Shown: positions 1 to 9,580, counted from the first letter of the stretch. The stretch is 64,000 bases of DNA from Limnohabitans sp. MMS-10A-192 (GCF_003063335.1 NZ_NERX01000006.1:62001-126000), one strand, 5' to 3'. Translations and numbers: made by a program. Notes: generated from the sequence alone by a model not told the origin.

Positions 1-1701
1 AGCGAAAACGCCGAGTTTGCGCAAGCGGTGATCGACGCGGGCCTGACTTGGGTCGGGCCACCACCCACGGCCATCCGGGCACTGGGCAGCAAATCGGCCG
101 CGAAAGCATTGGCCATGACGCACGGCGTGCCCTGGCTGCCGGGCTACTTTGGCGCAGACCAAAGTGACGCCACCTTCACTGCACAAGCGCAGCAGCTGGG
201 TTTGCCGCTCATGGTGAAAGCCGTGGCCGGGGGCGGCGGGCGCGGCATGCGCCTGGTGACCGACATGGCGCAACTGCTGCCCGCGCTGCAAAGCGCCCAC
301 TCTGAAGCGCTGGCCGGGTTCGGCAACGGCGACTTGTTGATGGAGCGCGCCTTGCTGCGCCCCCGCCACATCGAGGTGCAAATCATGGCCGACGCGCACG
401 GCCACTGCATCCACCTGGGTGAGCGCGATTGCTCGGTGCAGCGGCGGCATCAAAAGATCATCGAAGAATCGCCCAGCCCGGCTGTGATGCCTGCGCTGCG
501 CGAGCAACTGGGGCAAGCGGCCATCGCACTGGCGCAATCGGCGGGCTATGTGGGCGCGGGCACGGTGGAGTTTTTGCTGGACGAAGCCCAAGCGGACAAA
601 CCGTTTTATCTCATGGAGATGAACACCAGGCTGCAGGTGGAGCACCCGGTGACCGAGATGCTCACGGGGCTCGATTTGGTGGAATGGCAACTGCGCATCG
701 CACGCGGCGAGCCGCTGCCGTTGGCGCAAGCCGATGTGCAGCTGCAAGGCCATGCCATCGAAGTGCGCCTGTGCGCTGAAGACGAACACTTCACGCCGCA
801 GACCGGCACCGTGCAAGCCTTTGCAGCACCTGAGGGCTTGCGCTTTGACCATGCGCTGCACGCAGGCGCGGTGGTCACGCCGCACTACGATTCGATGCTG
901 GGCAAATTGATTGCGCACGCGCCCACACGCAGCGAGGCCATCGACAAATTGTGCGCAGGCCTGAACCAGACCACGCTGCTGGGCTTGCCCACCAACCGGG
1001 CGTTTTTGGCCGCTTGTTTGCAACACCCCACGTTTGCTGCAGGCGAGGCTTTGATTCCGTTTTTGGCCGAACAAGCCGACACAGTGCGCGAATGTCTGCA
1101 AGCCACGGACGACGCTCGCACCGTGGCCGTGCTGGCTGTGCTCTATGCACAGCAATCACCCGCCGCCGCGATGCCCTGCCCCTTCAAGCGGCCTGTGCGC
1201 ATGGGCCTGGGTGAAGAGGTCTTGTCGCTGCGCTTGCAGGAGCTGGGTCGGGAACAAGTGCGCATTGAAACTGGAGATGCCACGCACGAGGCACGCGTAC
1301 AACGCAGCGACGATCTGCTGCACATCGCGCTGAACGGCAAGCACTGGCAAGCCCATGCAGTGGCCTGCACGGGTGCGGTCCAGCGCTGGCATGTGCAACT
1401 GCAAGGCCCCGAATGTTTTGAGCTGTGGCTCACCGACCAAAGCCACAGCGCCCCCAGCACAGGGGCGAGTGCCCAAGCGGCGCAGTCGCTGCGGGCACCC
1501 TTCAACGGCAAATTGATCGCGCTGCATGTGCAAGAAGGCCAATCAGTCAAACAAGGCGATGCCGTGCTGGTGATCGAGTCGATGAAGTTGGAGCACATTT
1601 TGTGCGCCCCACGCGATGCGGTGGTGCACAGCCTCTCGGCCAGCGTCGGCCAACAAGTGGGCCCCGGCCAAGTGCTGGTGCAATGGAAGGACGCCGCATG
1701 A
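1..1701 (+). CDS. Acyl-CoA carboxylase, biotin carboxylase/biotin carrier subunit (5' partial)
   Basis: Alpha subunit of a biotin-dependent acyl-CoA carboxylase (3-methylcrotonyl-, geranyl- or propionyl-CoA type). It carboxylates its own biotin using ATP and bicarbonate, and a separate carboxyltransferase subunit, not in this window, transfers the carboxyl. The frame is already open at base 1, so roughly the first 100 residues are missing; 566 residues remain. Visible are the ATP-grasp glycine loop GGGGRGMR near base 230, the carboxylase signature EMNTRLQVEHPVTE (616-657) and a C-terminal biotinyl domain with ESMKLEH, whose biotin-accepting Lys codon is 1585-1587. The stop overlaps the next ATG (ATGA), suggesting coupling to the dehydrogenase. 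The substrate cannot be read from the sequence. Confidence 0.9.
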   Translation, partial: SENAEFAQAVIDAGLTWVGPPPTAIRALGSKSAAKALAMTHGVPWLPGYFGADQSDATFTAQAQQLGLPLMVKAVAGGGGRGMRLVTDMAQLLPALQSAHSEALAGFGNGDLLMERALLRPRHIEVQIMADAHGHCIHLGERDCSVQRRHQKIIEESPSPAVMPALREQLGQAAIALAQSAGYVGAGTVEFLLDEAQADKPFYLMEMNTRLQVEHPVTEMLTGLDLVEWQLRIARGEPLPLAQADVQLQGHAIEVRLCAEDEHFTPQTGTVQAFAAPEGLRFDHALHAGAVVTPHYDSMLGKLIAHAPTRSEAIDKLCAGLNQTTLLGLPTNRAFLAACLQHPTFAAGEALIPFLAEQADTVRECLQATDDARTVAVLAVLYAQQSPAAAMPCPFKRPVRMGLGEEVLSLRLQELGREQVRIETGDATHEARVQRSDDLLHIALNGKHWQAHAVACTGAVQRWHVQLQGPECFELWLTDQSHSAPSTGASAQAAQSLRAPFNGKLIALHVQEGQSVKQGDAVLVIESMKLEHILCAPRDAVVHSLSASVGQQVGPGQVLVQWKDAA

Positions 1702-2867
1702 ACACCGCTGATTTCACAACTGAGTTCACAACGGAAGACCTGCAAAGCCTGCAAGCCACGGTGGAGCGCTTTGCCAAACAAGCCATCGCCCCACATGTAC
1801 CCGCGTGGGAAGAAGCCGGTCAATTTGACCGCAGCCTCTACAAGCAAGCCGCCGCGCTGGGCCTGCTGGGCCTGGGCTACCCCGAACACCTGGGCGGCAC
1901 GCCCGCACCTTGGCGCGCACGCAACATGCTGTCGCAAACCCTGGCGCGTCACGGCGGCAGCGGCGGCGTGATGGCCAGCTTGTTTTCACACAACATCGGC
2001 TTGCCGCCGGTCATGGCGCATGGCAGCGCCGAGTTGCAAGCCGAAGTGGTGCCACCCGTGCTGCGCGGCGAGCGCATCGCGGCGCTGGCCATCACCGAGC
2101 CCGGTGGCGGCTCGGACGTTGCCAGCCTTCGCACCACCGCCCGCGCCGATGGGGCCGACTATGTGATCGACGGCGAAAAAGTCTTCATCACCTCAGGCCT
2201 GCGCGCCGACTGGATCACGCTGGCCGTGCGCACCGACCCGACCAGCAAGGGGGCCAGCGGCATCTCGATGGTCGTGGTGCCTGCAGGCACGCCCGGCATC
2301 ACACGCACACGATTGCACAAGATGGGCTGGCACAGCTCGGACACCGCGCAACTGCACTTTGACGGCGTGCGCGTGCCCCAGCGCTACCGCCTGGGCGAAG
2401 AAGGCGCGGGCTTCAAGATGATCATGGGCAATTTCAATGGCGAGCGCCTGGCCATGTCGGCCATGGCGCTGGGCTTTGCGCAGGCTTGTTTTGACGAAGC
2501 GCTGGACTGGGCACGCCAGCGCCAGACCTTTGGTGCGGCCCTGATCGAGCGGCAGGCGATCCGCCACAAGTTGATGGACATGCAAATGCGCATCTCGTCC
2601 ACGCAAGCTTGGGTGGATTCCGTGACGCAGCAGGCCGATGCAGGCCAGACCGGTGCCGAGTGGGTGGCGCAGGTGTGCCTGCTGAAAAACCACGCCACCC
2701 AGACCATGCAGTTTTGCGCCGACGCCGCCGTGCAACTGCTGGGCGGCATGGGCTTCATGCGCGGCACCGTGAGCGAGCGGGTTTACCGCGAAGTCAAGGT
2801 GATGATGATCGGCGGCGGGGCCGAAGAGATCATGAAAGAGCTGGCGGCCAAGCAACTGGGCATTTGA
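1698..2867 (+). CDS. Acyl-CoA dehydrogenase
   Basis: FAD enzyme (389 residues, usual family size) that introduces the alpha-beta double bond into an acyl-CoA and passes electrons to ETF. The family pattern ITEPGGGSDVASL is present in the middle domain. The C-terminal helix GGGAEEIMKEL carries the glutamate expected to be the catalytic base. The start ATG overlaps the stop of the upstream carboxylase gene, so both probably act in one pathway, such as branched-chain or terpenoid acyl-CoA breakdown (inference). Neither chain length nor branching of the substrate can be determined here. Translation could also begin within upstream in-frame sequence, but the ATGA coupling favours this start. Confidence 0.88.
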   Translation: MNTADFTTEFTTEDLQSLQATVERFAKQAIAPHVPAWEEAGQFDRSLYKQAAALGLLGLGYPEHLGGTPAPWRARNMLSQTLARHGGSGGVMASLFSHNIGLPPVMAHGSAELQAEVVPPVLRGERIAALAITEPGGGSDVASLRTTARADGADYVIDGEKVFITSGLRADWITLAVRTDPTSKGASGISMVVVPAGTPGITRTRLHKMGWHSSDTAQLHFDGVRVPQRYRLGEEGAGFKMIMGNFNGERLAMSAMALGFAQACFDEALDWARQRQTFGAALIERQAIRHKLMDMQMRISSTQAWVDSVTQQADAGQTGAEWVAQVCLLKNHATQTMQFCADAAVQLLGGMGFMRGTVSERVYREVKVMMIGGGAEEIMKELAAKQLGI

Positions 2868-2877
2868 AGCATCCAAG

Positions 2878-2917
2878 AAAAAACCGCCAGGCCCTTGCAG
2901 GCGCTGGCGGTTTTTTT
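2878..2917. terminator. Bidirectional rho-independent terminator
   Basis: A-tract and ACCGCCAG (to 2890) pair with CTGGCGGT (from 2904) followed by seven Ts, with a 13-nt loop. It sits between the convergent acyl-CoA dehydrogenase gene and the ABC binding-protein gene, with A-rich and T-rich tails on the two sides, so it can serve both strands. Confidence 0.88.
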
Positions 2918-2939
2918 CATGCAGCTTGCGCTGCATCGA

Positions 2940-4106
2940 TCACTTGGCCTTGGGGTAGTCGGCCACAACTTTCCAGCGACCTTCCTGGATCTGCGACATG
3001 CGCGAGATGTTGTTGCCCAAACGCTTGGTGGGGCTGAACGTCATCTCGGGGCTGCCGAAGATGTCCGAAGGAATCTTCATGGTGTCCATGGCTTTGATGA
3101 AGGTTTCGGTGGTCAGGTTGGCACCGGCTTTTTCAACCGCACGCAAGTACGAATCCACGGCGCCGTAGCCATAGGCCGAGAAGACGGTGGGGTCTTCGTT
3201 GAACATGGTTTTGTACTTGTTGGCCCAGAAGCGGATGGGCTGCGAGGCCTCGTCCAGATAGGGGTGCTGTGAAGTCATGGTGGCATAGAAGCCATTCATG
3301 GCGGGGCCACCCAACTTGTGGATCAAGTCGGTGTATGCCGCGCTCGAACCGACGAAAGTGGGGTTGAATCCCAGACGACGTGCGGTGGCGATGCCGCCAA
3401 TCGTCTCACGGATGATGGTGCCCATGACCACGAAGTCGCACTTGGCGGAGGCCAGCTTTTGCATCTGCGATGCAAAGTCGGTCGCGCCGCGCTTGTAGGT
3501 GGTGACTTCAGCGAACTGCAGGCCGGCTTCCTTCAAGCCGGCTTCCGCACCGCGGAAGACTTCCAGACCGAATTCATCGTCCTGGTACATCGCACAAATT
3601 TGCTTGGCGCCTTTTTCCTTGATCAGGGTTGGCACGGCCTGGCGCATCTGGTCGTAATACGTGGCGGCGAACGAGTACTTGAGCTTGTGGAAGGGCTCGT
3701 ACATTTCACGCGCTGCGGTCACGGGGAAGAAGTTGACCACGTTCTTCTGGAACTGCACAGGCATGGCGGCCATGTTCTGCGCGGTGCCGATGTGGGCCAC
3801 CATGGCAAAGATCTTGTCTTGGTTGACCAGTTTTTGTGCAGCCAGCACAGCGCGACGCGGGTCATAACCCGAGTCTTCCACCAAGAGCTTGACCTTGCGG
3901 CCATTGATGCCGCCTTGCTCGTTGACTTCGTCCACACGCAGCATCATGCCCAGACGCACTTGTTTGCCAAAGCCGGCCAAGGGGCCGGACAAGTCCTGGA
4001 TGGAGCCGATGACGATTTCGTTTTTGCTCACGCCTTGCGTTTGGGCCGAGGCGCTGCCTGCGGCCAGTGCCATCGCCGCGGCGATCAGACTGAGTTGGAT
4101 TTTCAT
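2940..4106 (-). CDS. Branched-chain-type ABC transporter substrate-binding protein
   Basis: Periplasmic receptor of the LivJ/LivK superfamily (388 residues). A Sec signal peptide is visible (MKIQLSLIAAAMALAAG, then SASAQ), and the mature protein starts with the family pattern IVIGSIQDLSGPLAGFG. An AGGAG ribosome site lies before the ATG at 4106; longer in-frame starts at 4163 lack one. It is the last gene of a - strand set encoding the matching permeases, ATPases and an acyl-CoA ligase. The ligand is therefore more likely a hydrophobic or aromatic carboxylic acid than an amino acid (inference from context). Confidence 0.9.
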   Translation of the reverse strand: MKIQLSLIAAAMALAAGSASAQTQGVSKNEIVIGSIQDLSGPLAGFGKQVRLGMMLRVDEVNEQGGINGRKVKLLVEDSGYDPRRAVLAAQKLVNQDKIFAMVAHIGTAQNMAAMPVQFQKNVVNFFPVTAAREMYEPFHKLKYSFAATYYDQMRQAVPTLIKEKGAKQICAMYQDDEFGLEVFRGAEAGLKEAGLQFAEVTTYKRGATDFASQMQKLASAKCDFVVMGTIIRETIGGIATARRLGFNPTFVGSSAAYTDLIHKLGGPAMNGFYATMTSQHPYLDEASQPIRFWANKYKTMFNEDPTVFSAYGYGAVDSYLRAVEKAGANLTTETFIKAMDTMKIPSDIFGSPEMTFSPTKRLGNNISRMSQIQEGRWKVVADYPKAK

Positions 4107-4143
4107 GGGGCTTGTCTCCTGTTGTAAGTGAAAGGTGAATCGG

Positions 4144-6000
4144 TCAGCGGTACATCGCTTCAATTTGTGGCGCGTACTTTTGTTGAACCAGTTTGCGCTT
4201 GAGCTTCATGGTGGGGGTCAGCTCTTCGTCTTCGGCCGTGAGTTGCGTCTCCAGCAGCCAGAATTTCTTGATCTGTTCGACGCGTGCAAATTTCTTGTTG
4301 ACGCGCTCGAGCTCGTTTTGGATCAGGTCTTGTACCTCGGCAGCGCGGGTCAGGCTGGCGTAGTTGGAGAAAGGCACATCGTTGTCCTGTGCGTATTTCT
4401 CCACGTTTTCCTGATCGATCATGATGATCACTGTGAGGTAAGCCCGTTTGTCGCCAATGACCACCGCGTCGGTGATGTAGGGCGAGAATTTCATTTCGTT
4501 TTCCAGCTCGCTCGGGGTGATGTTCTTGCCCCCTGCCGTGATGATGATGTCTTTCATCCGATCGGTGATGCGGAAAAACCCTTCCTCGTCGACCACACCC
4601 ACGTCGCCGGTGTGCAGCCAGCCGTCCGCGTCAATGGTCTCAGCTGTTTTCTCGGGCAGGTTCAGGTAGCCCATGAAGACGTTGATGCCGCGCACCAGGA
4701 TCTCACCGGTCACCGGGTCCAGACGCACTTCGTTGAAGTCGGCGGCAGGGCCAATGGAGCCGGGCTTGATGTGGTCGGCAGGCACGCCGGTGGCAGCGCC
4801 ACAGGTTTCGGTCATGCCCCAGACTTCCAGCATGGGCAGGCCCAATGCCAGATACCAGCGCACCAGATCGGGCGAGATGGGTGCAGCCCCCGTGACCAGA
4901 AAGCGGGCGCGGTGGATGCCGATCATCTTGCGCACATTGTTCAGTGCCAGCCAGCGCGCCACATGAAAGCGCGCCTTCAGGTGCGCAGGCACAGGCTTGC
5001 GCGCCAACACCAACTCGGCCACCTGCTGGCCCACGCCAATGGCCCAGCCATAAACAGCTTGCTGAAAACCGCCCGCCTCTTTGAGCGCGATCATCACGCC
5101 GGAATAAAACTTCTCCCACACGCGCGGCACACCGGTGAACACGGTGGGCGCGATCTCGCGCACGTTCTCGGGCACGGTTTCGGGGTTCTCGACAAAATTG
5201 AGTTTGGCACCGGTGTAGAGCGAGAAATACTCGCCGCCCATGCGTTCGGCAATGTGGCACAAGGGCAAGAAACACATGCACTCGTCGGTCTCGTCACGCG
5301 CGATCAGCGTGTTGTAGCCGCGCACGCTGTGCACCAGGCCCCGGTGGTTGTGCATGGCGCCCTTGGGCTTGCCGGTGGTGCCCGAGGTGTAGACCAAAAT
5401 GGCCAGGTCTTCGGCGCGGCAGGCCTGCGTGCGCTGCACCAGCATGTCGGGATGGGCTTTCAGGTGCTCACGGCCCAAGGCGCGCAAGTCATCCAGGCTG
5501 ATGACCTGCGGGTCATGGAACTCGCGCAGACCGTCCATGTCGAACACGACGATCTTTTTGAGCAGCGGCAATTTGTCGCGCACGGCCAGCGCTTTGTCCA
5601 GTTGCTCGTCGTCTTCGACAAACAGCACGGATGTGCCCGAGTCTTCGCTCAGGTAATGCACCTGATCTGCGGCGTCGGTGGGGTAGATGCCGTTGGCCAC
5701 GCCGCCAGCACTCAGCACCGCGAGGTCGCACAAGACCCATTCGATGTTGGTGTTGGACAAAATGGACGCGGTGTGGTGGGCCTCAAATCCCAAGGACATC
5801 AGGCCGTGGCCAATCTCGCGCACGGCCTGAGCGGTTTCGTTCCAGGTCCAGCTGCGCCAGATGCCCAGTTCTTTTTGGCGCATCCACACATTGGGGCCAC
5901 GGGCGGCCACGGCGTTCCAGAAAATCGCGGGAATGGTTTCACCCGCCATGACAATATTTTTGTTGGGCGCAATGCCCGAGACGTCCCAGAGGTTGCTCAT
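4144..6000 (-). CDS. AMP-dependent long-chain-type acyl-CoA synthetase
   Basis: ATP-dependent acid:CoA ligase (618 residues) of the ANL superfamily, activating a carboxylic acid through an acyl-adenylate. The P-loop-like AMP motif YTSGTTGKPKGA is present. So are the ADGWLHTGDVG segment and the hinge and C-terminal motif ITDRMKDIIITAGGKNI. It lies 3 bases downstream of the ATPase gene at 6004-6795 and upstream of the binding-protein gene, inside the importer operon. Its substrate is probably the acid imported by that system. Sequence features fit the FadD/long-chain group, but the acid itself cannot be assigned. Confidence 0.88.
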   Translation of the reverse strand: MSNLWDVSGIAPNKNIVMAGETIPAIFWNAVAARGPNVWMRQKELGIWRSWTWNETAQAVREIGHGLMSLGFEAHHTASILSNTNIEWVLCDLAVLSAGGVANGIYPTDAADQVHYLSEDSGTSVLFVEDDEQLDKALAVRDKLPLLKKIVVFDMDGLREFHDPQVISLDDLRALGREHLKAHPDMLVQRTQACRAEDLAILVYTSGTTGKPKGAMHNHRGLVHSVRGYNTLIARDETDECMCFLPLCHIAERMGGEYFSLYTGAKLNFVENPETVPENVREIAPTVFTGVPRVWEKFYSGVMIALKEAGGFQQAVYGWAIGVGQQVAELVLARKPVPAHLKARFHVARWLALNNVRKMIGIHRARFLVTGAAPISPDLVRWYLALGLPMLEVWGMTETCGAATGVPADHIKPGSIGPAADFNEVRLDPVTGEILVRGINVFMGYLNLPEKTAETIDADGWLHTGDVGVVDEEGFFRITDRMKDIIITAGGKNITPSELENEMKFSPYITDAVVIGDKRAYLTVIIMIDQENVEKYAQDNDVPFSNYASLTRAAEVQDLIQNELERVNKKFARVEQIKKFWLLETQLTAEDEELTPTMKLKRKLVQQKYAPQIEAMYR

Positions 6001-6003
6001 CTC

Positions 6004-6795
6004 TTATCTCCAGGTTTTCTTCTTTTTCCAGCGGCGGTCAGCGCGCACGCCTTCTTCCTTCATGCCCAGGTAGAACTCCTTGATGTCGTCCTTTTCGCGC
6101 AAGCGGGCACAGCTGTCTTCCATCACGATGCGGCCGTTTTCCAGCACATAGCCGTAGTCCGAGGCATTGAGCGCCATGTTGGCGTTTTGCTCGACCAGCA
6201 AGATGGTGGTGCCGCGCTCGCGGTTGATACGCACCACGATCTCGAAAATCTCTTTGGTCAGCTTCGGGCTCAGGCCCAAGCTGGGTTCATCCAGCAAGAT
6301 CAGATCAGGGTTGGCCATGAGGGCCCGGCTGATCGCCAGCATTTGCTGCTGACCGCCCGAGAGCAAGCCCGCGTCTTGCGCGGCACGCTCGCGCAAGATG
6401 GGGAAGTAGTTGAACACCACTTCCATGTCGCGGGCCACACCATCGCGGTCGTTGCGGGTGAAAGCACCCATCAGCAGGTTGTCGCGGATCGACAGCAGCG
6501 GGAACACCTCGCGGCCTTCGGGCACATGCATCAGACCGCGTTGCACGATGTGCGCCGGGTCCATGGCGGTGATGTTCTGGCCTTTGAATTCGACCGAGCC
6601 TTTGCGCGGGTCGATGATGCCGCTGATGGTTTTGAGGATGGTGGTCTTGCCCGCACCATTGGAGCCGAGCACGGTGGCGATCTCGCCTTTTTTGACCTGC
6701 AAGCTCACGCCCCGGATGGCCTTGATCGGGCCATAGGCGCTTTCCACGTTGAGCAGTTTGAGGACGATGTTGTCTTCGTTCACGGCGGTGTTCAT
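6004..6795 (-). CDS. ABC transporter ATPase, LivF type
   Basis: Cytoplasmic ATPase (263 residues) of a branched-chain-type importer. It shows Walker A GSNGAGKTT, signature LSGGQQQ, Walker B LILLDEPSLG and the H-loop region TTILLVEQNA. Its ATG overlaps the stop of the other ATPase gene (ATGA), fitting co-translation. Compared with standard LivF (about 235 residues) it has a short basic C-terminal extension rich in Arg and Lys. It works with the LivG-type ATPase (6792-7622) and the permeases at 7619-9580. Confidence 0.93.
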   Translation of the reverse strand: MNTAVNEDNIVLKLLNVESAYGPIKAIRGVSLQVKKGEIATVLGSNGAGKTTILKTISGIIDPRKGSVEFKGQNITAMDPAHIVQRGLMHVPEGREVFPLLSIRDNLLMGAFTRNDRDGVARDMEVVFNYFPILRERAAQDAGLLSGGQQQMLAISRALMANPDLILLDEPSLGLSPKLTKEIFEIVVRINRERGTTILLVEQNANMALNASDYGYVLENGRIVMEDSCARLREKDDIKEFYLGMKEEGVRADRRWKKKKTWR

Positions 6796-7622
6796 GCGGC
6801 CTCCGCTTTGTGGTTTTCGCGGCGCAGCGCAGACACATCGTCCACCGAACCCAGATAAGCCTCGATGACGCCGGGATCGCTTTGCACCTGGCTGGGCGTG
6901 CCGGTGGCCAGCTCCTGGCCCTGGCTCATGGCCAGCACGCGGTCAGACACTTTGGAAACCAGGCCCATGTCGTGTTCGACCATCAGCACCGAAATGCCCA
7001 ACTCGTGTTGGATGTCGGAAATCCAGAAGGCCATGTCTTCGGTTTCTTCGACGTTCAGGCCCGAAGAAGGCTCGTCCAGCAAAAGCAGCTTGGGCTCGGT
7101 GCACAGGGCGCGGGCCAACTCGACCACTTTGCGCACGCCGTAGGGCAAGCCTGCGACCATGGAATCGCGGTGGTGTTGCAGATCCAGGAAGTCGATGACT
7201 TCTTCGACCTTTTCACGCGCTTCGATTTCGGCAGCACGGGTTTTGCTGCTGAAAAACATCTCGCTCCACAAACCGGTTTTGCGGTGCGTGTGGCGACCGA
7301 TCAACAGGTTTTGCAGCACGGTGGCGTGCTCGAACAACTCGATGTTTTGAAACGTGCGCGCGATGCCCAGGCCAGCAATGTTGTGCGCTGGCTGGTCGGT
7401 CAGGCGCAGCGTGCCCTCGGGGCCTGCGTAGTCGATCGTGCCCGTGGTGGGCGTGTAGATGCGGCTGATCAGGTTGAACACCGTGGTTTTGCCCGCGCCG
7501 TTGGGGCCGATCAGGGTGAAGACTTCGCCGCGCTTGACGTCGAAGCTGACGTTGTTGACGGCGAGCACACCGCCAAAGCGGACGCTCAGGTTCTGAGCAG
7601 AAAGGAGGATGTCGTCGTTCAT
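6792..7622 (-). CDS. ABC transporter ATPase, LivG type
   Basis: Second ATPase of the importer (276 residues). Walker A GPNGAGKTT and Walker B LLLLDEPSSG are clear. The signature segment reads LPYGVRKVVELARAL, the relaxed form usual for LivG. Overlaps of 4 bases with both neighbouring genes point to a single polycistronic message. It pairs with the LivF-type ATPase to power import by the two permeases. Confidence 0.93.
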   Translation of the reverse strand: MNDDILLSAQNLSVRFGGVLAVNNVSFDVKRGEVFTLIGPNGAGKTTVFNLISRIYTPTTGTIDYAGPEGTLRLTDQPAHNIAGLGIARTFQNIELFEHATVLQNLLIGRHTHRKTGLWSEMFFSSKTRAAEIEAREKVEEVIDFLDLQHHRDSMVAGLPYGVRKVVELARALCTEPKLLLLDEPSSGLNVEETEDMAFWISDIQHELGISVLMVEHDMGLVSKVSDRVLAMSQGQELATGTPSQVQSDPGVIEAYLGSVDDVSALRRENHKAEAA

Positions 7623-8695
7623 TTGAGGCGGTCCGACTTCTGGAAGGATTTCTGGCGTTTGAACATGCCACGGCGGTAGAACGGGAACAGCTGGAACCAG
7701 GTGCGCACCTTGAGCCAGCGACCGTACAAGCCCATGGGTTCAAACAACACAAAGGCGATCAGCACAATGCCGTAGACCGTGCCTTGCAGGCCGGTGGCAC
7801 CGCCAATGGCGGCAGGCAAAAAGTCTTTGCCCATGGCAATCAGCTGCGGCATGACGATCAAAAAGATCGCACCCAAAAACGCACCATGCACCGAGCCCAA
7901 ACCACCGATCACCACCATCAAGAGCAAGTCGATCGACTGGATGATGTTGAACTGGTCTGGCGAGAGGAACTGGATCTTGTGCGCATACAGAGCGCCGCCA
8001 ATGCCCGCCAGCGCGGCCGACAAAGCGAACGACAAAGTCTTGTAGCGGGCCAGGTGAATGCCCATGCTTTGCGCCGAGATCTCCGAGTCGCGGATGGCCA
8101 CAAAAGCCCGACCGGTAGACGAACGCAGCAAGTTGAGGATGGCCAGCGTAGCGCCTACGGTCACCACCAAGCAGAGGTAATAGAAAGACTCGGTGCTGTC
8201 CAGTGTCCAGCCCATCATGGCCGGTGGATTGACACTCAGGCCAGCGTTGCCGCCGGTCATGTGTTCCCAACGGGCAATGCCTTCTTCGACGATGAAGCCA
8301 AACGACAGCGTGGCCATGCCCAGGTAAATGCCTTTGACGCGCAGCGCAGGCAAGCCCACGATGACACCCGCGATGGCGGAGAACAAACCTGCGCAAATCA
8401 AGGCCAAGGGAAAGGGCACCCCGGCATTGACCATCACCGCTTCGGTGTAGGCGCCCACGCCCAAAAAGGCCGCATGCCCCATGGAGAACAAACCGGTGAA
8501 ACCGGCCAGCAGCATCAGGCCCAAGCCCACCACCGCGTAGATCAACACAAAGGTCAATTGCGCCAGCCAATATTCAGCCACCACCCAGGGGGCGGCGATC
8601 AGGAACAGCGCCAGCAAGCTGTACCAAAAGACATGGCCGCCGTGCTTGGCCAGCGTGATGTCCTGGTTGTATTGGGTTTTGAAAATGAATCGCAT
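7619..8695 (-). CDS. ABC transporter permease, LivM type
   Basis: Inner-membrane permease (358 residues) with many hydrophobic helices and the LivM-family core (GLGLMLLAGFTGLFSMGHAA near residues 57-76). The N-terminal segment before the first helix is polar. The C-terminus ends in a basic cytoplasmic tail (RRGMFKRQKSFQKSDRLK). It overlaps the downstream LivG-type ATPase gene by 4 bases and follows the LivH-type permease gene after 9 bases. Confidence 0.92.
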   Translation of the reverse strand: MRFIFKTQYNQDITLAKHGGHVFWYSLLALFLIAAPWVVAEYWLAQLTFVLIYAVVGLGLMLLAGFTGLFSMGHAAFLGVGAYTEAVMVNAGVPFPLALICAGLFSAIAGVIVGLPALRVKGIYLGMATLSFGFIVEEGIARWEHMTGGNAGLSVNPPAMMGWTLDSTESFYYLCLVVTVGATLAILNLLRSSTGRAFVAIRDSEISAQSMGIHLARYKTLSFALSAALAGIGGALYAHKIQFLSPDQFNIIQSIDLLLMVVIGGLGSVHGAFLGAIFLIVMPQLIAMGKDFLPAAIGGATGLQGTVYGIVLIAFVLFEPMGLYGRWLKVRTWFQLFPFYRRGMFKRQKSFQKSDRLK

Positions 8696-8704
8696 GCTCG
8701 GGCC

Positions 8705-9580
8705 TCAGACTTTCTTGCGCAGTGTTTCGCCGAACAAGCCATTGGGCTTGAGCACCAGCATGAGCAAGACCACGATGTAAGGCGCAATGTCTTTCACACC
8801 TTCGGGCAAATAGAAACCGGACAACGACTCCACGACGCCGATCACCAGACCACCGACGATGGCGCCGGGCAGACTGCCGAAGCCACCCACCACGGCTGCA
8901 GGAAATGCTTTCAGGCCAATGAAGCCCATGTTGGCGTGCACAAAAGTGATGGGCGCCAGCAGCAAACCCGCCACCGCCGCCACACCTGCGGCCAGGCCCC
9001 ACACCAAGCCATTGAGACTTTGCACCGGAATGCCCATGTAGTAGGCCGCCAGCTGGTTTTGCGAGGAGGCCTGCATGGCGATGCCCAGCTTGCTGTACTT
9101 GAACATGGCAAACAAGCCCAGGCACAGCACGGTGGTGAACGCAATCACCACCAACTGCTCAGCCGCCACCACGAGCCCGCCCATTTGCAAGACCTGCCCG
9201 GCATAAGGCACGGGCATGGTGTGGGTGTCGGTGCCCACATCGGGGATCATGGTGATCAGGCCGCGCAGCACATAGCCCACCCCGATGGTGAGCATGACAA
9301 TCGAAAAAGCCGGTTGCCCCAAGATGGGCCGGATGACCAGGCGCTCGAGCAACACGCCAAAAATGCCCATGGCCACAATGGCCGCAGGCACCGAAAGCCA
9401 GAATGGGAAACCCATCCAGGTCATGGCAGCCAAACCCGCGAAGGCGCCGACCATCATCAGGTCGCCCTGGGCAAAGCTCACCGTTTCGGTGGCCTTGTAA
9501 ATCAGCACGAAACCCAGGGCAATGAGTCCATAGATACAGCCCTGAGCCACACCGCTGATAAGCAGTTGCAGCACTTGCAC
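8705..9580 (-). CDS. ABC transporter permease, LivH type
   Basis: Inner-membrane permease (291 residues) and first gene of the importer operon. It begins with the family pattern LLISGVAQGCIYGLIALGFV. The start is a GTG at 9580, chosen because an AGGAG ribosome site lies just upstream and because the family N-terminus begins here. The longer in-frame version starting at 9652 adds a charged tail unlike the family. The promoter should lie in the 168-base gap shared with the divergent AtuA-family gene. Confidence 0.9.
   Translation of the reverse strand: MQVLQLLISGVAQGCIYGLIALGFVLIYKATETVSFAQGDLMMVGAFAGLAAMTWMGFPFWLSVPAAIVAMGIFGVLLERLVIRPILGQPAFSIVMLTIGVGYVLRGLITMIPDVGTDTHTMPVPYAGQVLQMGGLVVAAEQLVVIAFTTVLCLGLFAMFKYSKLGIAMQASSQNQLAAYYMGIPVQSLNGLVWGLAAGVAAVAGLLLAPITFVHANMGFIGLKAFPAAVVGGFGSLPGAIVGGLVIGVVESLSGFYLPEGVKDIAPYIVVLLMLVLKPNGLFGETLRKKV

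Noticed and set aside
4135..6858. A 907-codon open frame opposite the acyl-CoA ligase and ATPase genes
   Set aside because: It spans two real genes on the other strand and shows the same composition artefact; no family resemblance.
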